Part shown: piece by piece, positions 59,667 to 64,000 of the stretch
Numbering within the stretch: position 1 is the first letter of the stretch
Layout: every line of letters starts with the position of its first letter
Assembly (NCBI GenBank): GCA_008501825.1
Contig: QQUA01000016.1
Location: 1-64,000, forward strand
Direction of reading: 5' to 3'
Origin: Planctomycetota bacterium
GTDB taxonomy: Bacteria > Planctomycetota > UBA1135
DNA length: 64,000 nt
The notes under the pieces: model-generated
What the model saw: the letters and a program-made list of their open reading frames with translations, nothing else
What the model was told of the DNA's origin: nothing
The model's database searches: none
Position numbers and translations under genes: made by a program

Positions 59667-60104
59667 TTAAGCGGGCTTCTGTTCGCTTTCAGATTCCAAA
59701 ATCAAGCTGCGAAGGCTTTCGTTGTGTTGCAACCATTCACGCTGCAAGCCGGCCGGAATTCGACTTTCTTTTAGGACTTCTTCGAGGATGGTCTGACGCC
59801 GATCGAAATGCCCGCGAAGGATGCCCAGTCCGCGATGAACTTCTCTCATGCCGCGTCCGGTATAGGGCCTGGAATCTCCGAACAAACGAAGCGTCCATTC
59901 CCACTCCTTGGCGATTAAACGAGCCCGATCCTTGCCCCGAAACAAATACCCGATCATCAGATCCTCGAACACTCGATCGTAGAACCGCTCCAGGACCTCC
60001 AGCACCCAGGCCGGTTCCCAGGCTTCGGGTTTCTCGCCCGGGGCTCCTGCATCGCTCAGGTCCCCGGAGTCGGCTCCGGCTTGCTGCCGTGAATCCAGCG
60101 CCAT
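59667..60104 (-). CDS. Truncated-hemoglobin-like protein
   Basis: 145 residues. After a 30-residue Pro/Gly/Asp-rich leader the sequence follows the 2-on-2 globin pattern. Helix B/C is LEVLERFYDRVFEDLMIGYLF, the proximal His is predicted in REVHRGLGILRGHFDRR near residue 88, and the last helix is WLQHNESLRSLIL. Such proteins bind oxygen or nitric oxide through haem. The similarity is by pattern only. The distal-site Tyr/Trp residues are partly present (FYDRVF), so moderate confidence. It starts 37 bases from the divergent yceH gene. Confidence 0.65.
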   Translation of the reverse strand: MALDSRQQAGADSGDLSDAGAPGEKPEAWEPAWVLEVLERFYDRVFEDLMIGYLFRGKDRARLIAKEWEWTLRLFGDSRPYTGRGMREVHRGLGILRGHFDRRQTILEEVLKESRIPAGLQREWLQHNESLRSLILESESEQKPA

Positions 60105-60141
60105 GCCTTCATCCTAGAGGCCTCTTTCCTAAGCTGGGGCC

Positions 60142-60804
60142 ATGAAACCCGAACAAGCCCTGACTCCCTTGCAGTTGCGGGTACTCGGCGTCTTGGTGGA
60201 AAAAGCCATGACCACCCCGGATCAATATCCGCTCAGCCTCAACGCCCTTACTGCCGGCTGCAATCAAAAATCCAACCGCGACCCCGTCATGGCCTTGGAA
60301 GAGGAGCAAGTCTTGGAAGCGGTCGATCAGCTCCGTCAAGCCGGCCTGGCTTACGCCGTGCATACCAGCGGCGGCAGAGTCCAACGCTATCAGCACAACG
60401 CCCGGGAAGGGTTGGAACTGGGGCCGGAAGCCTTACCGCTAATGACCGAACTTTGGCTGCGAGGAACCCAGACCGCCGGCGAACTTCGCAGCCGGGTGCA
60501 GCGCATGAAGCGTTTCGATTCTTTGCAGCAATTGCAAGCTTGCCTGGACCAATTGGTGCAAGAGCAATGGGTGGAACGTCACCCGCCGGCGGCAGGCAGC
60601 CGAGCGCCCCGATATCGTCATGGTTGGGATCAGCGGCCACTGCCGGAACCGGCTTCGAAACCGGCGCCCACAGCGCCGGCTAAGTCCGCTACCGGCCAAG
60701 ATTGGGAAAACCGGCTCGCGGCTTTGGAAGCCCGGGTGGCAAGCCTGGAAGCGGCCCTTGGAAGAAACCCACAACCGGATTCGGAATCGGCCGAAGACGC
60801 CTAA
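60142..60804 (+). CDS. yceH: YceH family (DUF480) protein
   Basis: 220 residues. [39 protein letters not shown] and [21 protein letters not shown] are hallmarks of the two winged-helix DUF480 domains. The C-terminus adds a Pro/Ala linker and a short coiled coil ([19 protein letters not shown]), as in many family members. Biochemical role unknown. Its end overlaps the convergent kbl gene by 4 bases. Confidence 0.93.
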   Translation: MKPEQALTPLQLRVLGVLVEKAMTTPDQYPLSLNALTAGCNQKSNRDPVMALEEEQVLEAVDQLRQAGLAYAVHTSGGRVQRYQHNAREGLELGPEALPLMTELWLRGTQTAGELRSRVQRMKRFDSLQQLQACLDQLVQEQWVERHPPAAGSRAPRYRHGWDQRPLPEPASKPAPTAPAKSATGQDWENRLAALEARVASLEAALGRNPQPDSESAEDA

Positions 60805-62021
60805 GCGATGACCTTGTAGCGGCGACCGATTTTGATGAAGGCTTCGACCGCCCGTTGCAAGTGGTCCTCGGTGTGGGCAGCCGAAATCTGAACTCGAATC
60901 CTGGCCTCTCCCTTGGGCACCACCGGGTAGGAAAAGCCGATCACGTAAATGCCTTCCCCGAGGAGATCCCGAGCCATGTCGTTGGCCAGGCGTGCGTCTC
61001 CAAGCATGATCGGCACGATCGGATGAACGCCTTCGGGAATTTGGAATCCGGCATCGACCATGGCCCGGCGGAAAAAGGCGGTGTTGCGCTCCAATCTGTC
61101 CCGCAACTCCGTGGTGGTACTCAGCCGATCCATGACTGCAATGCTGGCGGCGGTGATACTGGGAGCGACCGAGTTGGAAAATAAGTACGGCCGGCTCCGC
61201 TGCCTCAACAAAGCGACGACGGAAGCTCGAGCGGCGGTAAAGCCACCGGAAGCTCCGCCCAAGGCTTTCCCCAAGGTCGAAGTGATGATGTCGACTCTAC
61301 CCATGACACCGCAATGCTCATGAGTCCCCCGGCCTTGGGCCCCCATAAAACCGGTGGCATGGCTGTCGTCGACGTGAACCAAGGCGCCGTAACGCTCGGC
61401 CAAATCACAAATTTCCGGTAGCTTGGCCACGAAGCCGTCCATGGAAAACACGCCATCGGTGCAAATCAGCTTGCGCCGGGCGCCCTGTTCTTCCGCCTGC
61501 TGCAGGCACGCTTCCAATTCAGCCATGTCGCAATTGGCGTAACGAAAACGCTTGGCTTTGCAAAGCCGGACTCCGTCGATAATGGAAGCGTGGTTGAGGG
61601 CGTCGCTGATGATCGCGTCCTCGGCAGTCAGCAAGGTTTCGAACAAACCACCGTTGGCATCGAAACAACTGGTATAGAGAATGCAGTCTTCAAATCCGAG
61701 AAAAGCGGCGAGTTTGGCCTCCAATTCCTTGTGGATGTCTTGGGTACCACAAATGAACCGGACCGAAGACATGCCATAACCCCGCTGATCCAAACAGGAG
61801 CGGGCCGCTTCCACCACGCTGGGATCGTCGCTTAATCCCAGGTAGTTATTGGCACAAAAATTCAGGACGCCACTGCCGTCTTGCACCTGAATATCGGCGC
61901 CCTGGGGAGTCACGATGACCCGTTCTTCCTTCCACAAACCGGCTTGGCGGATCTCCTCAAGTTCGCTTTCAATTCCCTGCAGGAATTGGGCTTTGGCGGT
62001 ATCGGCAGTGGCTTCGCTCAT
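60801..62021 (-). CDS. kbl: Glycine C-acetyltransferase (2-amino-3-ketobutyrate CoA ligase)
   Basis: PLP enzyme of the alpha-oxoamine synthase family that cleaves 2-amino-3-ketobutyrate with CoA to glycine and acetyl-CoA. Visible motifs: [37 protein letters not shown], and the PLP lysine in [14 protein letters not shown] near 252. 406 residues is close to the standard 398. Preceded by tdh on the same strand after about 57 bases, giving the complete threonine-to-glycine pathway. Confidence 0.97.
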   Translation of the reverse strand: MSEATADTAKAQFLQGIESELEEIRQAGLWKEERVIVTPQGADIQVQDGSGVLNFCANNYLGLSDDPSVVEAARSCLDQRGYGMSSVRFICGTQDIHKELEAKLAAFLGFEDCILYTSCFDANGGLFETLLTAEDAIISDALNHASIIDGVRLCKAKRFRYANCDMAELEACLQQAEEQGARRKLICTDGVFSMDGFVAKLPEICDLAERYGALVHVDDSHATGFMGAQGRGTHEHCGVMGRVDIITSTLGKALGGASGGFTAARASVVALLRQRSRPYLFSNSVAPSITAASIAVMDRLSTTTELRDRLERNTAFFRRAMVDAGFQIPEGVHPIVPIMLGDARLANDMARDLLGEGIYVIGFSYPVVPKGEARIRVQISAAHTEDHLQRAVEAFIKIGRRYKVIA

Positions 62022-62078
62022 GACAAGGCTTAGTTTCCAGGTACGGGGGGGACAAGGGCCCAGGCGGAAGGCTGGGTT

Positions 62079-63161
62079 TCAGGCATCGCAATTCGGATCC
62101 AACACCACTTTGTGGGCTTCACCTCGATCCAGCAGTTGAATGCCCTCTTCGAAACCCTGAAGCGGCATGCGGTGGGTGACGATGTGCTCCACGTCCAAAC
62201 CGCGTTCCAGCAGGCCCAGCATTTCCGCCCAGGTGGAAAACATGCGGCGACCGACCACGCCTTTCAAAGTCAGCCCTTTGAAAATGACCTGGTCGCTGAA
62301 GTCGCGCAACTCCAAGTGCTGGCCGGAAGGAATCCCGAGCATCATCATCTTGCCGCCGGGGTAAAGCATCTCCAAACCGAAGTTGATGGCCGGCGGAGCG
62401 CCGCTCATTTCCAACACCACGTCCACGCCGCCGCGGGTTTGATCCCGAATCTTGGTGGCCAAGGCTTGCGGATCTTCTTCTGCCGGATTGTGGACGTAAA
62501 TCGGCGTATTGCCTTTGCACTGCGAGGCCCATTGACGGGCTCGCTGCAGATGTCCGGGAGAGATTTCGGTGATGGTCAGGGACGAGGCGCCTTCAAATTC
62601 CACCACCGCCGCCGCCATCGCCCCGATGGCTCCATACCCGCTGACCAGGACGTGTTTGCCGGCCACTGAGTTGGCCGCCTGTACGGTGTGAACGGCGTTG
62701 CCCAAGGCATCCAGAAAAGCTCCGATGTGGGGCGGCACGATTTCCGGATCCAGGCGTACCAGATTGCCCACCGGAACCACCACCCACTCGGCGAAACTGC
62801 CATTCCGACTCAGACCGGCAATTTGGGTGTTTTCGCAAACGTGGAAGTTGGACGCCTGGCAGGCCCGGCAGCGCCCGCAGACGATGTGCATTTCCGCGGA
62901 AACATACTCCCCCACCTTCCAATTCCGGACCCCTTCGCCGAGAGCATCGATGTGGCCGCAAAATTCGTGGCCGATGATGACCGGCGGCTTGGTGGTGCCG
63001 GCGATGGAAGCGTCCCAGTGGAATATGTGCCGGTCGGTTCCGCAAATGGCGGTTCGGGCAACCTTGATCCGAACCCAGCCGGGTGTTGGCTGGGGTACCG
63101 GAGCGTTTTCCAGGAAAACAGCGGCGCCCGGTTCCGGCCGGGCCATTTGGATGGCGCGCAA
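62079..63161 (-). CDS. tdh: L-threonine 3-dehydrogenase
   Basis: Zinc-dependent medium-chain dehydrogenase oxidising L-threonine to 2-amino-3-ketobutyrate with NAD+. ICGTDRHIFHWD and GHEFCGHI carry catalytic-zinc ligands, the four cysteines of CGRCRACQASNFHVC bind structural zinc, and SGYGAIGAMAA is the Rossmann motif. FSTWAEMLGLL near the end is a Tdh hallmark. The TTG at 63161 is preferred, since GGAGA lies about 7 bases upstream and the protein then begins RAIQMARPEPG like other Tdh proteins. The ORF track starts 6 codons earlier. The kbl gene follows. Confidence 0.95.
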   Translation of the reverse strand: MRAIQMARPEPGAAVFLENAPVPQPTPGWVRIKVARTAICGTDRHIFHWDASIAGTTKPPVIIGHEFCGHIDALGEGVRNWKVGEYVSAEMHIVCGRCRACQASNFHVCENTQIAGLSRNGSFAEWVVVPVGNLVRLDPEIVPPHIGAFLDALGNAVHTVQAANSVAGKHVLVSGYGAIGAMAAAVVEFEGASSLTITEISPGHLQRARQWASQCKGNTPIYVHNPAEEDPQALATKIRDQTRGGVDVVLEMSGAPPAINFGLEMLYPGGKMMMLGIPSGQHLELRDFSDQVIFKGLTLKGVVGRRMFSTWAEMLGLLERGLDVEHIVTHRMPLQGFEEGIQLLDRGEAHKVVLDPNCDA

Positions 63162-63263
63162 AGGGTTTTCTCCTGCCAACGTGGACGGCTGAAATTCTAG
63201 CAGGCCCCCGTCGATCTCCGTCGGTCCCAGCCGGCTCCAATCGGGTCCAGCCGCCGGCCGGAT

Positions 63264-64000
63264 TCAATCTCGAAAAGCGTGGGCTAGAAAAACCGGCTCT
63301 TTTCCGGCTCCCACGGCCAATGCCCCGCCAAGCGCCAGACCACTGACCATCATGGAACTGCCCCCCCAGGAAACCATGGGCAAAGGCAGGCCGGTGGTCG
63401 GCCAAACTCCTAGGGTTACCCCGACGTTCAAGACTAAATGGGTTCCGAAATGAAGCCCCACCCCGGCGATGGCGTAACGGGTGAAAGGATCGCGGTAGCG
63501 AAGGGAACCGAACAAGGCGGCGAAGCCCAAGCTGGCGTACAACAGCAGAAAGCCGGTCGCTCCGAAAAATCCGAATTCTTCGGCCACCACGGGAAATACG
63601 AAATCATTGTGGCGTTCCGGCAGGCGATCCAAACGATTTTCCGGTCCTTGTCCCCATCCGAAACCGTGAAGGCGCCCGCTGCCTACCGCCAACTTGGAAT
63701 GCCAAAGGTGATAACCGGCGTCACTTTTTTCTTCCTGAGTGAGTTGATCCTGCCGCAGCCAAATGTCGACTCGCTGGCGCTGGTAGTCCTTTAAGGTCCA
63801 CCAACCGATCGGCGCCACGAACAGCGGAAGCAACAGACACCAGCGCAGAACTCGCCAAGGCGTTCCAGCGATGTAGGCCAAGCCGAAAAACAAGGGCACG
63901 AAAGACAAAGCGGTTCCCAAATCCGGCTGGGCCAAAATCAAAAGCGCGGGACCGAAAGTCAAAAACCCCGGGAAAAACAGATCGGAAAGGCGAGAAGGTT
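63264..64000 (-). CDS. RodA/FtsW-type peptidoglycan polymerase (SEDS), 5' part beyond the window
   Basis: The frame stays open to the window end, so the M assigned at 63962 by the ORF track (a TTG) is not the start; the reading upstream is ...DLFFPGFLTFGPALLIL. LAQPDLGTAL is the invariant SEDS segment near the membrane. DFVFPVVAEEFGFFGA and GLPLPMVSWGGSSMM match the C-terminal SEDS signature. RodA polymerises glycan strands from lipid II with a class B PBP for elongation, and FtsW does so at division. QRVDIWLRQDQ is closer to the RodA pattern, so rodA is likelier, but mrdA/pbp2 is not visible. Confidence 0.85.
   Translation of the reverse strand, partial: PSRLSDLFFPGFLTFGPALLILAQPDLGTALSFVPLFFGLAYIAGTPWRVLRWCLLLPLFVAPIGWWTLKDYQRQRVDIWLRQDQLTQEEKSDAGYHLWHSKLAVGSGRLHGFGWGQGPENRLDRLPERHNDFVFPVVAEEFGFFGATGFLLLYASLGFAALFGSLRYRDPFTRYAIAGVGLHFGTHLVLNVGVTLGVWPTTGLPLPMVSWGGSSMMVSGLALGGALAVGAGKEPVFLAHAFRD

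Noticed and set aside
1-64000. tRNA, rRNA, prophage or known defence system
   Set aside because: No cloverleaf-like or rRNA-like sequence, integrase, phage structural gene, restriction-modification or toxin-antitoxin pair was recognised by eye; short or divergent elements could still be missed.

Overview
The window is about 64 kb of gene-dense, moderately high-GC bacterial chromosome with no RNA genes and no CRISPR array that I could see. A KDO-8-phosphate synthase, a secretin, several lipoproteins and an RND-type exporter point to a Gram-negative diderm. A Hanks-type Ser/Thr kinase with a TPR-like sensor part, tandem TPR proteins, large Ig-like and PD40 surface proteins, and type II secretion K/D genes in a non-canonical arrangement would fit Planctomycetota or Acidobacteriota. 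I cannot decide between these from sequence alone, and the assignment is inference.

Layout. 1-203 is the right end of an insertion sequence (copy A). 207-5643 holds valS and a dTDP-4-dehydrorhamnose-reductase-like gene (minus strand), then divergently a diacylglycerol-kinase-type lipid kinase and kdsA, coupled by an ATGA overlap to a Ser/Thr protein kinase. 7.7-11.3 kb carries a secreted proline-iminopeptidase-like hydrolase, an unknown membrane-anchored protein and a small exported protein. 11.4-18.4 kb is a minus-strand block: a FliA/WhiG-type sigma factor followed by a sigma-54 activator; phoH-ybeY; and purA-uppS-cdsA. 18.5-26.1 kb has an unknown HTH-like protein, gspK, a short secretin, a Skp-like exported protein, pnp with an Arg/Asp-rich tail, and rpsO. 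26.3-33.8 kb is mostly cell-envelope proteins: a lipoprotein, an Ig-like surface protein, two tandem TPR paralogues, and an NRDE/TANGO2-like protein.

34.0-41.3 kb is an apparent operon in which a KtrB/KtrA potassium uptake pair sits between two hybrid histidine kinases. 41.7-42.8 kb is a complete insertion sequence (copy B) that separates a D-serine dehydratase/D-threonine aldolase-like gene from a DUF962/Mpo1-like gene. The former now ends on a stop codon supplied by the IS terminal repeat. 44.1-64.0 kb carries a putative glycoside hydrolase and MMPL exporter, a methyltransferase, an M24B Xaa-Pro aminopeptidase, a POT peptide transporter, a GNAT/PD40 lipoprotein pair, an unknown protein behind a structured leader, a GATase1/SGNH hydrolase pair, an AI-2E-family permease, a truncated-globin-like protein, yceH, the kbl-tdh threonine degradation pair, and the 3' part of a rodA/ftsW gene running off the window.

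Most worth following up: the kinase-KtrB-KtrA-kinase cluster; the IS junction that rewrites a gene end and possibly uncouples an operon; the sigma factor/sigma-54 activator tandem; the short secretin next to an acidic GspK; the Arg/Asp tail of PNPase; and an orphan C-terminal anchor-like reading frame downstream of the AI-2E permease. No obviously new defence or biosynthetic system is visible. Everything here rests on reading the sequence, without database searches.
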